From: RGIG8748 sp045606045
GTDB taxonomy: Bacteria; Bacillota; Clostridia; UMGS1810
Direction: 5' to 3'
Assembly (NCBI GenBank): GCA_045606045.1
Contig: JAZURE010000015.1
Span: 1 to 51,661 of the forward strand
Length of the DNA: 51,661 nucleotides
Shown piece by piece: positions 43,533-51,661 of this stretch. Both the position numbers and the translations under genes were made by a program. The first letter of the stretch is position 1. Each line of letters starts with the position of its first letter. The notes beneath the pieces were generated by a model. The model saw nothing but the letters and a program-made list of their open reading frames with translations. It did no database searches and was not told the origin of the DNA.

Positions 43533-44087
43533 ATGGCAAATGCGCTTAACTTTTTTGAAGACAAAATGAAAAAAACCATTTCGGTTCTCGAATCAGACAT
43601 GAAAACCGTAAGAGCAGGAAGAGCAAACCCTGCAATACTCGATAAGGTTAGTGTGGATTATTACGGTGCACCTTCTCCGCTTACTACTATTGCCAATGTA
43701 AGTGTTCCCGATGCACGCAGCATACTCATTCAGCCTTGGGATGGTTCTATACTTGGTGATATAGAAAAAGCCATCTTAAAATCCGATATCGGCATTACTC
43801 CCAATAATGACGGCAAGGCAATAAGACTTAACTTTCCGCCCCTTACCGAAGAGAGAAGAAAAGAACTTGTTAAAGGCATACGCAAAACAGGCGAAGACTC
43901 TAAGGTTGCAATTCGCTCCATAAGAAGAGATGCAATGGAGGATGCCAAGACTCAAAAGAAGAATGGCGAAATCACAGAAGACGATGTAAAGAACATAGAA
44001 AAAGATGTTCAGAAGCTTACAGATTCTTATATCAAAGATATCGACAATATTATCGCTGCTAAAGAAAAAGAAATACTCGAAGTATAA
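43533..44087 (+). CDS. frr: Ribosome recycling factor
   Basis: 184 residues, full length. VRAGRANPAILDKVSVDYYG and the C-terminal coiled region KNIEKDVQKLTD are RRF signatures. Splits post-termination ribosomes together with EF-G. Confidence 0.97.
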   Translation: MANALNFFEDKMKKTISVLESDMKTVRAGRANPAILDKVSVDYYGAPSPLTTIANVSVPDARSILIQPWDGSILGDIEKAILKSDIGITPNNDGKAIRLNFPPLTEERRKELVKGIRKTGEDSKVAIRSIRRDAMEDAKTQKKNGEITEDDVKNIEKDVQKLTDSYIKDIDNIIAAKEKEILEV

Positions 44088-44093
44088 TTTTGT

Positions 44094-44124
44094 TTTCCAA
44101 GCATCGCTTTGCGATGCTTGGAAA
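44094..44124. repeat. Perfect 14-bp hairpin between frr and uppS
   Basis: TTTCCAAGCATCGC, TTT, GCGATGCTTGGAAA. No T run follows on the plus strand, so it is not a classical terminator; it starts seven bases after frr. It shares CCAAGCA/TGCTTGG with the hairpin at 49818-49842. It may be an RNA-processing or stability element inside the operon, or a dispersed palindrome. Confidence 0.8.
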
Positions 44125-44156
44125 TTGTATGATATAAAGAATAATCGGGTGATTTT

Positions 44157-44900
44157 ATGATTTTTAATAAGAAAAAAGCTGAAGACTTTTCTGTGGATTA
44201 TGACAATCTTCCTCAACATATAGGGATTATAATGGATGGCAACGGCAGATGGGCAAAAAAGAGGGGACTGCCCAGAAATTTCGGGCATCGTGAAGGCGCA
44301 AAGGTTTTGGAAAAGCTTACTCGTTTTGCGGGAGATATAGGCATAAGATATATAACATACTATGCCTTTTCTACAGAAAACTGGAAGAGACCGTCAAAAG
44401 AGGTAGAGTCTCTTATGAAGCTTATGATAATGTATCTTGATGATTACAAACGCCTGCTTGGCGGAGAAGACATCAGAATACGCATTATCGGTAAGAGGGA
44501 AGGGCTTTCTGAGGAAATCCTCGAAAAAATTAAAATTGTAGAAGAAGCCACAAAGCACAACAGTAAGATTACAATGAATATTGCTGTAAATTACGGCGGA
44601 CGAGAGGATATACTGAATTCTGTAAAAACACTTGCCCGCAGGGTTGAAAAAGGCGAAATCCGTGCAGAGGATATCACAGAAGAGGATATTTGCGATAATC
44701 TCTACACCAGCTATATGCCTGATCCTGACCTTATTATACGCCCAAGCGGAGAATTAAGACTTAGTAATTTTCTTATATGGCAGAGTGCTTACAGTGAATT
44801 CTGGTTTTCAGATATTAACTGGCCCGATTTTACAAAAGATGATTTTCTGAAGGCTATTTCCGATTTTCAGAAAAGAAACAGAAGGTACGGAGGTGTTTGA
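44157..44900 (+). CDS. uppS: Isoprenyl transferase (undecaprenyl diphosphate synthase)
   Basis: 247 residues. Cis-prenyl chain elongation for the cell-wall lipid carrier. IIMDGNGRWAKKRG with the Mg-binding Asp, YAFSTENWKRP, and RPSGELRLSNFLIWQ, SEFWFSD. Full family length. Confidence 0.97.
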   Translation: MIFNKKKAEDFSVDYDNLPQHIGIIMDGNGRWAKKRGLPRNFGHREGAKVLEKLTRFAGDIGIRYITYYAFSTENWKRPSKEVESLMKLMIMYLDDYKRLLGGEDIRIRIIGKREGLSEEILEKIKIVEEATKHNSKITMNIAVNYGGREDILNSVKTLARRVEKGEIRAEDITEEDICDNLYTSYMPDPDLIIRPSGELRLSNFLIWQSAYSEFWFSDINWPDFTKDDFLKAISDFQKRNRRYGGV

Positions 44901-44901
44901 T

Positions 44902-45720
44902 TTGCTCAAACAACGATTAATTGTAGGAGTGCTTGGCGGTATATTTATGATTGCAGTTCTTCTGGCAGATGTCAGAGTGCTGTCACTTGTTGTGGGAATC
45001 ATGGCCGTAATCGGCCTTAGTGAAATATATAATGCAACAGGTATTTTACGAAAACAAAATAAGCTTTGTATTTTTACTTATGTATATACCATGCTCATGT
45101 ATGTGTTTGCAGGATTTATGCCAAATCCTGCAGTTTGCGTGGCAACATTTGTTTTTCTCTACATTGTTCTCGTGCTTATATACATGATATTTAATCACGA
45201 GGCATGCGATTTTTCCTCGGTATGTACATTGCTTTTTCAGTTTGTGTATGTAAGCGTGCTTTTCGCGCATATAATCCTTGTAAGAAAGCTTGAAAACGGG
45301 ATGTTTGTTATGTGGTTTATTTTTGTTACCGCATGGCTTTCCGATACCATGGCATATTCTGTGGGACTCAAATTCGGACGAAACAAGTTAATCCCCGCCA
45401 TAAGTCCCAAGAAAACTGTAGAGGGTGCTGTTGGCGGTTTGGCAGGCTCTGTTATTTTCAATTTGATTTATGCACTTATTTGCACTTTTGCATTTGATTT
45501 GCAAGTGAATTATTTTGCCGTGGTTATTCTTGCACTTGTTGCAGGTGTTGTTTCTCAGCTTGGAGATTTGGCGGCATCCTGTATCAAGAGAGAATACAAT
45601 CTAAAAGATTACAGTAATCTGCTTCCCGGACACGGCGGTATATTGGATAGATTTGATTCGGTTCTTTTTGTAGCACCGACTGTATATTATTTTGTGGTTA
45701 TTTTTCCCGTTATTGCATAA
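44902..45720 (+). CDS. cdsA: Phosphatidate cytidylyltransferase
   Basis: 272 residues, about eight membrane helices. Makes CDP-diacylglycerol. Signature segment SDTMAYSVGLKFGRNKLIP followed by SPKKTVEG and GG; near the end HGGILDRFDS. The start is probably TTG 44902, eight bases after GGAGG; GTG at 44893 lies in the ribosome site itself. One base after the uppS stop, so translation is coupled. Confidence 0.93.
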   Translation: MLKQRLIVGVLGGIFMIAVLLADVRVLSLVVGIMAVIGLSEIYNATGILRKQNKLCIFTYVYTMLMYVFAGFMPNPAVCVATFVFLYIVLVLIYMIFNHEACDFSSVCTLLFQFVYVSVLFAHIILVRKLENGMFVMWFIFVTAWLSDTMAYSVGLKFGRNKLIPAISPKKTVEGAVGGLAGSVIFNLIYALICTFAFDLQVNYFAVVILALVAGVVSQLGDLAASCIKREYNLKDYSNLLPGHGGILDRFDSVLFVAPTVYYFVVIFPVIA

Positions 45721-45735
45721 AATAGAGGATGTATT

Positions 45736-46893
45736 ATGAAAAATCTTGCTTTATTAGGTTCTACAGGTTCCATAGGCAGACAATGTTTGGAGGTTGCCGA
45801 TAGCCAGAGTGATATTAATATAGTGGCACTATCTGCCAATTCAAATGTAAGCCTTCTTGCCGAGCAGGCGCGTAAATATCATCCGGATACGGTGTGTATT
45901 TGCAATACAGACAAATATTCTGAAATTAAGCTTCTTTTAGCTGACACCAATATCAAAATCGTAGCAGGAAGCGAGTCGCTTTCGGAAATATCAACCCACG
46001 AAGACGCAGATATGGTTCTTACTGCGGTAGTGGGAAGCATTGGGCTTAAAAGCACGGTTGATGCCATAAAGGCAAAAAAAAGAATACTGCTTGCAAACAA
46101 GGAAACTCTTGTTACAGGCGGAGAATTCATTATGCCTCTTTCTAAAGAATACGGTGTGGATATCATACCGGTTGACAGCGAGCATAGTGCGATTTTTCAA
46201 GCATTAAAATCGGGCAGGGAATGTGAAATTGAAAAATTACTTATCACTTGTTCGGGCGGTCCTTTTTTTGGAAAAACTATGCAAGAGTTAAAAGAAGTTA
46301 AAGCAAAGGATGCTTTAAAACACCCTAACTGGAATATGGGTGCCAAGATAACTATAGACTCTGCCACGCTCATGAATAAGGGACTTGAGGTTATTGAAGC
46401 AAAATGGCTTTTCGGTGTAGATATTTCCGATATAGAGGTGTATGTGCACAGGCAAAGCATTGTACATTCCATGGTGGAATTCTGCGACGGCTCGGTTATA
46501 GCTCAAATGGGAATACCCAGTATGAAGATTCCGATACAATATGCCATAAACTATCCCCAGAGATGCAAAAGGCTGGATAATCGACTGAATCTTTTTGATA
46601 TCAAAACTTTAACCTTTGAAAAAGCAGATACGGATACTTTTGTATGTCTTAAGCATGCGATTGAATCATCGGTGCGAGGCGGTGTTATGCCAACTGTTCT
46701 TAATGCGGCAAATGAAATAGCTGTGGATGCATTCCTGAATGATAAAATTAATTTTACCGACATCGGTGAAGTTGTTGAAGAGACGATGGATGGCTTTGAG
46801 AACACATCAGCTACTCTTGAAAGCGTATTGAACACTGATGCTTTGGCACGGGAAAAGGCAGTCCAAATAGTAGAAAGGAAACTGACATGTTAA
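45736..46893 (+). CDS. dxr: 1-deoxy-D-xylulose-5-phosphate reductoisomerase
   Basis: 385 residues. Makes MEP, the first committed step of the non-mevalonate isoprenoid route. NADPH motif LGSTGSIGRQ, ANKETLVTGG, VDSEHSAIFQ, TIDSATLMNKGLEVIEAKWL. The route supplies the C5 units used by UppS. Confidence 0.97.
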   Translation: MKNLALLGSTGSIGRQCLEVADSQSDINIVALSANSNVSLLAEQARKYHPDTVCICNTDKYSEIKLLLADTNIKIVAGSESLSEISTHEDADMVLTAVVGSIGLKSTVDAIKAKKRILLANKETLVTGGEFIMPLSKEYGVDIIPVDSEHSAIFQALKSGRECEIEKLLITCSGGPFFGKTMQELKEVKAKDALKHPNWNMGAKITIDSATLMNKGLEVIEAKWLFGVDISDIEVYVHRQSIVHSMVEFCDGSVIAQMGIPSMKIPIQYAINYPQRCKRLDNRLNLFDIKTLTFEKADTDTFVCLKHAIESSVRGGVMPTVLNAANEIAVDAFLNDKINFTDIGEVVEETMDGFENTSATLESVLNTDALAREKAVQIVERKLTC

Positions 46894-47936
46894 CAGCAGT
46901 ATACACAATTTTGGTTTTTTGTTTAATAATAGCTGTTCATGAATTCGGGCATTTTATCGTAAGTAAACTCACAGGAATGACAGTCCATGAGTTTTCTATA
47001 GGTATGGGTCCAAAACTTTTTACACATCATGGTAAGAAGACTGATTATTCCTTGCGACTTCTCCCGATAGGCGGTTATGTGAAGCTTGAGGGCGAAGATG
47101 AGGCATCAGATGATATAAATGCCTTTTGCAACAAGAAGCCGTGGCAAAGGCTTTGCGTGCTTTTTGCAGGCGCATTTATGAATTTTGTACTTGGTTTCCT
47201 TATTTTTGTACTTGTCTTTTCGTTTTCAAAAGGTATAACCACTAACAAAGTAGGTGAGGTTATATCCGGCAGTGCTTTTGAGGATGCTGGAATCAAAAGC
47301 GGCGATGAAATAATATATTTGGAATCTGCAGACGGAAATTCTTCCGATATTGCATCCTATAATGATATACAGTATTTCATATCCAAAAACGACGTCTCCA
47401 CTGTCAAGGTTACGATAAGGCGTGAAGATAATACATTTGTAAAGACAATAGTTCCAAGATATGATAAAGATTTAAAAGCAAAAATCATGGGCTTTTCACC
47501 TTTTATTGAAAAACCACGTTTTGACAATGTACTTTCTTCATCTTACAGACAGAGTAAGTTTGTTATAAAACTTGTCTTAGATTCTCTTAAAGAGCTTATT
47601 ACAGGCAAAGCGTCTTTTTCGAATTTCAGCGGTCCTGTTGGTATTGTAAATGAAATCGGCAATGCCGCAAAAGACGGAATGGCAGTAAGTCTTCTGGCAG
47701 GACTTATGAATGTGCTTAGTCTTGCCGCACTTATAAGCATAAATCTTGGTGTGGTAAATCTTCTGCCGCTTCCTGCATTAGATGGTGGGAGAATACTTTT
47801 TATAATTATTGAACTCATACGAAGAAAGCCTATAGAAAAGGAAAAGGAGGGCATGTTCCACTTTATTGGATTTGCCTTGCTTATAGTACTTATGATTTCT
47901 ATAACTTTCTTCGATATAAAAAGACTTTTTGGATAA
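46887..47936 (+). CDS. rseP: Site-2 protease RseP/RasP-like
   Basis: 349 residues. Intramembrane zinc protease: HEFGH in the first helix (residues 18-22), one PDZ domain about 120-200 (IKSGDEIIYL), and the second active-site helix with LPLPALDGGRI. Cleaves anti-sigma factors and signal-peptide remnants. Overlaps dxr by seven bases. Could process the anti-sigma factor at 50401; this is inference. Confidence 0.94.
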   Translation: MLTAVYTILVFCLIIAVHEFGHFIVSKLTGMTVHEFSIGMGPKLFTHHGKKTDYSLRLLPIGGYVKLEGEDEASDDINAFCNKKPWQRLCVLFAGAFMNFVLGFLIFVLVFSFSKGITTNKVGEVISGSAFEDAGIKSGDEIIYLESADGNSSDIASYNDIQYFISKNDVSTVKVTIRREDNTFVKTIVPRYDKDLKAKIMGFSPFIEKPRFDNVLSSSYRQSKFVIKLVLDSLKELITGKASFSNFSGPVGIVNEIGNAAKDGMAVSLLAGLMNVLSLAALISINLGVVNLLPLPALDGGRILFIIIELIRRKPIEKEKEGMFHFIGFALLIVLMISITFFDIKRLFG

Positions 47937-47964
47937 TATGAATTTATTAAAACGGAGGTAAATT

Positions 47965-49629
47965 GTGGCAAAAAAATCTAAATTAAAAATTATACCCCTT
48001 GGCGGTTTGGATGAAATCGGAAAGAATATAACTGCCATAGAATACGGAAATGACATTATTCTGATAGATTGCGGTATGGCTTTTCCTGACGAAGAACTTC
48101 TGGGAATAGATGTTGTAATACCTGATTTTTCTTATGTTATTAAAAATAGTGAAAAGGTAAGAGCAATTGTTCTTACACATGGACATGAGGATCATATAGG
48201 TGGTTTGCCGTATCTTCTTAAGGAAATAAATGTACCTGTGTACGGCACAAATCTTACTTTGGGTCTGGTGCAGAATAAACTCAAAGAACACAATCTTTTG
48301 TCGGGAAGTAAGCTCAATATAGTTCATCCCGGTGATGTTGTAAAGCTTGGCGTTTTTGGTATAGAAATCATTCGTTCCAATCATTCAATCGCTGATGCAG
48401 TAGCTTTGGCAATTCATACACCTATGGGTGTTATAGTGCATACAGGTGACTTTAAAATTGATTCAACACCTATAGACGGTGAAATGATAGATTTAACCCG
48501 TCTTGGCGAACTTGGAAAACGCGGTGTATTGGCTCTTATGAGTGACAGTACTAATGCAGGCCGACCGGGATTTACTATGTCGGAGAAATTTGTAGGTCAC
48601 ACTTTTGATACGGTTTTCAGTGGTACAAACCGCAGAATAATCGTTGCTACCTTTGCATCCAATGTTCATCGTATACAGCAGATTATAAATGCTGCCCACG
48701 CTAATAAACGCAAGGTAGCAGTTTCTGGAAGGAGTATGCTAAACCTCATAGAGGTGGCATCTACTCTTGGCTACCTGAAACTTTATAATAACATATTGAT
48801 AGATATTGAGGATATAAAAAAATATCCGCCCAAGCAGCTTGTTATTATAACTACCGGAAGTCAGGGCGAGCCTATGAGCGCGCTTTACCGTATGGCATAC
48901 AATGAACACAGAAAAGTGGATATAACTCCCGGAGACCTTGTAATAGTATCTGCAAACCCCATACCGGGCAACGAAAAGCTCGTTTCCAATGTTGTAAATG
49001 AGCTTTCCAAAAAAGGTGCTGAGGTTATCCACGAAAAGGATGCAAATGTACATGTTTCGGGACATGCGTGTCAGGAAGAATTAAAGATCATAATAGCTCT
49101 TACAAAACCAAAATATTTCATTCCTGTTCATGGCGAATTTACACATCTCAAGAAGCACGCAGAGCTTGCTTATCTTATGGGTATTGATCCCAAAAATGTA
49201 TTTTTGTTAGAAAACGGAAAGGTACTTGAAATAGCAGGGAATTCAGCAAGATCTACAGAGACCGTTCCTGCAGGACGAGTGTTTGTAGACGGACTCGGTG
49301 TGGGTGATGTTGGAAATATAGTTCTGCGAGACAGAAAACACCTTGCCGAAGATGGTATCATAATAATAGTAGTATCTATAGATTCTGCAAACGGATATGT
49401 TGTATCGGGACCCGATGTTATATCCAGAGGCTTCGTATATGTAAGAGAATCTGAACTGCTTATGGATGAAGTGCGAAATATCGCCAAATCCTGCCTCGAA
49501 ATTTGTGAGAAGAATAAGATTCGGGACTGGACAACAATAAAGACCAATATCCGTTCCAAAGTTTCAGAAAGACTCTATACAGAAACAAAGAGAAAACCGA
49601 TGGTACTTCCCGTAATAATGGAAATCTGA
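47965..49629 (+). CDS. rnj: Ribonuclease J
   Basis: 554 residues. Metallo-beta-lactamase/beta-CASP RNase with HGHEDHIGG (metal site), MSDSTNAGRPGFT, GSQGEPMSAL, VSGHACQEEL and PVHGE. Exo- and endonuclease in mRNA decay and 5'-end maturation. GTG start at 47965 after CGGAGG. Confidence 0.97.
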   Translation: MAKKSKLKIIPLGGLDEIGKNITAIEYGNDIILIDCGMAFPDEELLGIDVVIPDFSYVIKNSEKVRAIVLTHGHEDHIGGLPYLLKEINVPVYGTNLTLGLVQNKLKEHNLLSGSKLNIVHPGDVVKLGVFGIEIIRSNHSIADAVALAIHTPMGVIVHTGDFKIDSTPIDGEMIDLTRLGELGKRGVLALMSDSTNAGRPGFTMSEKFVGHTFDTVFSGTNRRIIVATFASNVHRIQQIINAAHANKRKVAVSGRSMLNLIEVASTLGYLKLYNNILIDIEDIKKYPPKQLVIITTGSQGEPMSALYRMAYNEHRKVDITPGDLVIVSANPIPGNEKLVSNVVNELSKKGAEVIHEKDANVHVSGHACQEELKIIIALTKPKYFIPVHGEFTHLKKHAELAYLMGIDPKNVFLLENGKVLEIAGNSARSTETVPAGRVFVDGLGVGDVGNIVLRDRKHLAEDGIIIIVVSIDSANGYVVSGPDVISRGFVYVRESELLMDEVRNIAKSCLEICEKNKIRDWTTIKTNIRSKVSERLYTETKRKPMVLPVIMEI

Positions 49630-49919
49630 AAAAGGTACTGTAAAATAAAGTGCAGACCGCTTATAGGCTCTATTGCTGCTGTTTAATGGTGTTAAAATAC
49701 AGTAAAACATTCAAAATATGTAGAAATCTGCAAAAATTGCAGATTTCTCATATTTTTAGCCTATAAGCTCTAAGCGAACTTCGCCTCTCGACGTGCCTTT
49801 GCACGCCTTCGTGTGTCCCAAGCAAGGCTCTGCCTTGCTTGGCTCAGTTCGCTTATTCTGCATCTTTTTATGCAACCTTTCGCATGAGTAAAAAGTATTT
49901 ATAAAAGGAGGGACTTCTT
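49630..49919. repeat. Gene-free stretch with nested inverted repeats
   Basis: Two enclosed structures are visible. A: CTTATAGGCT (49660-49669) pairs with AGCCTATAAG (49758-49767) and encloses a hairpin, GAAATCTGCAA/TTGCAGATTTC (49723-49733 with 49737-49747), extended outward by AAAATATG/CATATTTT. B: TAAGCGAACT (49771-49780) pairs with AGTTCGCTTA (49846-49855) and encloses CGTGC/GCACG (49792-49805) and CCAAGCAAGGC/GCCTTGCTTGG (49818-49842). The inner hairpin of A, followed by TTTTTAG, may end rnj transcription. Otherwise this looks like a structured RNA or a small non-autonomous mobile repeat. Confidence 0.75.
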
Positions 49920-50411
49920 GTGTACGAAAGATATAACACCACGGAATTTAAACGCTATATTACAGAAAAATATTTTAATACTGTATACAGGCTTGCATTG
50001 TCGCAGACACAAGACTCCCAACGCGCAGATGATGTATTGCAGGAGGTTTTTTTGCGATACATAAAGACAAATAAAGTGTTTGAAAGCGAAGAACATATAA
50101 AAGCATGGCTTATACGAGTTACTCTAAATTGCAGTAAATCCAGCTTTACAAATTCCTGGAACAAAAAAACAGTTGCACTTACCGAAGATATAGTCTTCGA
50201 GATGCCCGAAGAAGAGGAGATATATACTGTTGTGGCAAAACTGCCTCAGAAATACAGAACGGTTATCCACTTGTTTTATTATGAAGACCTTTCGGTAAAA
50301 GAAATTTCGGGTTATCTTAAAATCAAGGAATCAACCGTTAAATCTCAACTGCATCGTGCTCGGGAAATGTTAAAGCAAATGCTTAACGGGAGGTATGAAA
50401 TTGAATTTTAA
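49920..50411 (+). CDS. ECF-type RNA polymerase sigma factor
   Basis: 163 residues. Region 2: YRLALSQTQDSQRADDVLQEVFLRYI; region 4: LPQKYRTVIHLFYYEDLSVK and ESTVKSQLHRAREML. GTG start at 49920 after GGAGGG. Followed by a membrane anti-sigma gene overlapping its end, so it is probably held at the membrane until an envelope signal. Regulon unknown. Confidence 0.9.
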   Translation: MYERYNTTEFKRYITEKYFNTVYRLALSQTQDSQRADDVLQEVFLRYIKTNKVFESEEHIKAWLIRVTLNCSKSSFTNSWNKKTVALTEDIVFEMPEEEEIYTVVAKLPQKYRTVIHLFYYEDLSVKEISGYLKIKESTVKSQLHRAREMLKQMLNGRYEIEF

Positions 50412-51237
50412 AAAATCTTACAAATCAGCAAACGACAAGCTTTGTGCCGACCATATGATTATAGACGAAATATTTGAAAAAGCTCATAAAAAGCCAAAAA
50501 CAATATATGTATATAGGTCTGTGCTTGCTGCTATGGCTGCAGTTCTGTTTTTCGTATCAATATATGCTATAAATAACAAACCCCGTACAAACACCTTAGA
50601 TAATGCTGTGGTATATAAAAAGAACGTGCCTGAAACACAACACAACACAAGCGACCAAAGTATAAATGAAAATGTGTCAAAAGAATCAGGTAATATGACA
50701 AACCCCAAGAGCAGAGGTGCCATATTTGATACTGCAGATGACAGTTTGGCTAAGGAGGAATTTGAAACAGCATCCTCCGGCGGCGGTATGAATAGTACCA
50801 TGCTGAAAGCTGGCAAAGGTAATCTTTCAGAAGAATATATTTCCAAAAAAGACTATTTTGATTATCTTGGGTTTGGATTTAATGAGGATATTGTGTTATC
50901 AAACGGAATGAATATACATTATCCCGAAAACTATCGTATAGTAAGAGACACAGAGGGTAATATTACAGACGATAGTTCTGTATTTACCATATCGTGTGAG
51001 AACAGTCTCGACGCTACTGCCACTCTTACCGCAGGTAAAATTAATCCACCCGTATTATGTGAAGATAAGTATAAAATAATATTGGACACCAAGGTTTGTA
51101 TTACAGAAACTGACGATAATTTATCCGCTGATTTTATCATTGGAAATTCATGGTGTTCACTTGTGGGCACAGGATTAAACCATGAAGAATTTACTGTGCT
51201 TATATCGGAAATTCTTGCCAATAAAATTTGCCAATAA
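50401..51237 (+). CDS. Putative membrane anti-sigma factor
   Basis: 278 residues. N-terminal cytoplasmic part (about 40), one membrane helix (SVLAAMAAVLFFVSIYAI), a polar Ser/Asn-rich linker, and an extracellular beta-rich domain (YFDYLGFGFNEDIVLSNG; YPENYRIVRD) that resembles DUF4367-type sensor domains only loosely. The best start is TTG 50401, seven bases after GGGAGG; ATG 50395 is one base from that site. It overlaps the sigma gene. Function is inferred from position and topology. Confidence 0.65.
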   Translation: MNFKKSYKSANDKLCADHMIIDEIFEKAHKKPKTIYVYRSVLAAMAAVLFFVSIYAINNKPRTNTLDNAVVYKKNVPETQHNTSDQSINENVSKESGNMTNPKSRGAIFDTADDSLAKEEFETASSGGGMNSTMLKAGKGNLSEEYISKKDYFDYLGFGFNEDIVLSNGMNIHYPENYRIVRDTEGNITDDSSVFTISCENSLDATATLTAGKINPPVLCEDKYKIILDTKVCITETDDNLSADFIIGNSWCSLVGTGLNHEEFTVLISEILANKICQ

Positions 51238-51240
51238 ATC

Positions 51241-51269
51241 TTGACTTTTATAAATAGCTATGCTATAAT
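51241..51269 (+). promoter_or_regulatory. Promoter of tRNA-Arg
   Basis: TTGACT (51241-51246), 17-base spacer, TATAAT (51264-51269), 20 bases before the tRNA. Confidence 0.9.
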
Positions 51270-51289
51270 AATTGTCGTTGTTAAGATTT

Positions 51290-51366
<77 letters not shown>

Positions 51367-51374
51367 AAAATAAA

Positions 51375-51411
51375 GGGACTGTAAAAAACATTTTTCGTTT
51401 TTTACAGTCCC
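51375..51411. repeat. Perfect 15-bp inverted repeat after tRNA-Arg
   Basis: GGGACTGTAAAAAAC, seven-base loop, GTTTTTTACAGTCCC. No T run follows. The ACAGTCCC block occurs again at 51504-51511 (ACAGTCCCTTGG), suggesting a mobile-element end or relic rather than a plain terminator. Confidence 0.75.
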
Positions 51412-51422
51412 TGGTACAATAA

Positions 51423-51475
51423 AAGTGTAAGTAAATTAACTGTTTACATAGTTGATTGCTTGCACTTATTTTTTT
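51423..51475 (+). terminator. Terminator-like hairpin after tRNA-Arg
   Basis: AAGTGTAAGTAAATTAACT folds back on AGTTGATTGCTTGCACTT with G-U pairs and one bulge, followed by ATTTTTTTAT. Likely end of the tRNA transcript. Confidence 0.7.
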
Positions 51476-51661
51476 ATAATAAGAGAAGAAATGGTCTGAC
51501 GTACAGTCCCTTGGATTTCGTATCCGCAATAAAGAGTGTCAGCCATTCTCTTATTATATGAATTCGATTAAGCAGGTTGGGACAAATATGCTCCCGTGTA
51601 ACTAACCAGGATGAATTGTAATAAGTGCGAATGGAAACCATTTTTAAAATTTATTTTGGAG
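51476..51661. other. Window tail without a recognised gene
   Basis: AATAAGAGAA with ATGG and CTGAC (about 51478-51500) can pair, with bulges, with GTCAG, CCAT and TCTCTTATT (about 51538-51557). The final bases TTTTGGAG look like a ribosome site for a gene beginning just past the window. I see no complete gene here. Confidence 0.4.

Noticed and set aside
51375..51411. IS256-type inverted repeat pair
   Set aside because: The arms resemble some IS ends (GGGACTGTAAAAAAC) but there is no transposase between or beside them in the window, so no family is claimed.

Overview
The window reads as a low-GC chromosomal segment of an anaerobic, probably gut-associated member of the Bacillota (class Clostridia). 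The reasons are the gene families (AddAB, RNase J, CwlD, YerC, PcrA, AsnA plus AsnS, PTS HPr and EI), strong GGAGG ribosome sites, and sigma-A promoters of TTGACA/TATAAT type. I cannot name a genus from sequence alone.

Layout. Positions 1-20600 are all on the minus strand. At the left edge the end of an IS3-family element sits in the 3' end of ptsI. Then come ptsI-ptsH, a uxuA-uxuB hexuronate pair, and carA followed by an unusual carB-dapF fusion. Next is a complete bacterial microcompartment (BMC) operon, about 9565-18955, with a small satellite operon (HAD phosphatase, EutS/PduU-type shell protein, EutP/PduV GTPase) at 19028-20632. From 20735 most genes are on the plus strand: asnA-asnS, a membrane protein, a divergent GH36-like glycosidase, addB-addA, lon-engB-pcrA-yerC-methyltransferase-rdgB, then pyrH-frr-uppS-cdsA-dxr-rseP-rnj, an ECF sigma/anti-sigma pair and tRNA-Arg(ACG). 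Minus-strand interruptions are a HAD hydrolase (32871-33509) and dacF-like plus cwlD (40567-42660).

The BMC operon has a class II aldolase, a HbpS/GlcG-like protein, an alcohol dehydrogenase, two BMC-H proteins, a pentamer (EutN), a PduS-like flavo-iron-sulfur protein, a PduT-like trimer with Cys38, a CoA-acylating aldehyde dehydrogenase, a second BMC-T, PduL and a DeoR regulator. No diol dehydratase (B12-dependent or glycyl radical) is in the window. The simplest reading is a compartment that cleaves a deoxyhexulose phosphate (fuculose- or rhamnulose-1-phosphate) to lactaldehyde, then dismutates it to propanediol and lactyl-CoA/lactyl-phosphate. Several cargo enzymes carry amphipathic encapsulation-like helices.

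The most unusual points are: (1) CarA has lost the whole glutaminase triad (Cys to Gly, His to Ala, Glu to Asn) while its partner CarB is fused to a full diaminopimelate epimerase, suggesting an ammonia-fed carbamoyl-phosphate synthetase; (2) the DacF-like protein has lost all three penicillin-binding motifs; (3) one BMC-H has an Ala/Lys-rich tail with a strong internal ribosome site that could give two shell isoforms; (4) HPr has Lys at the regulatory Ser46 position; (5) an open frame of about 116 codons with a good ribosome site but no standard start runs in frame into the alcohol dehydrogenase; (6) several intergenic hairpin elements are unexplained.
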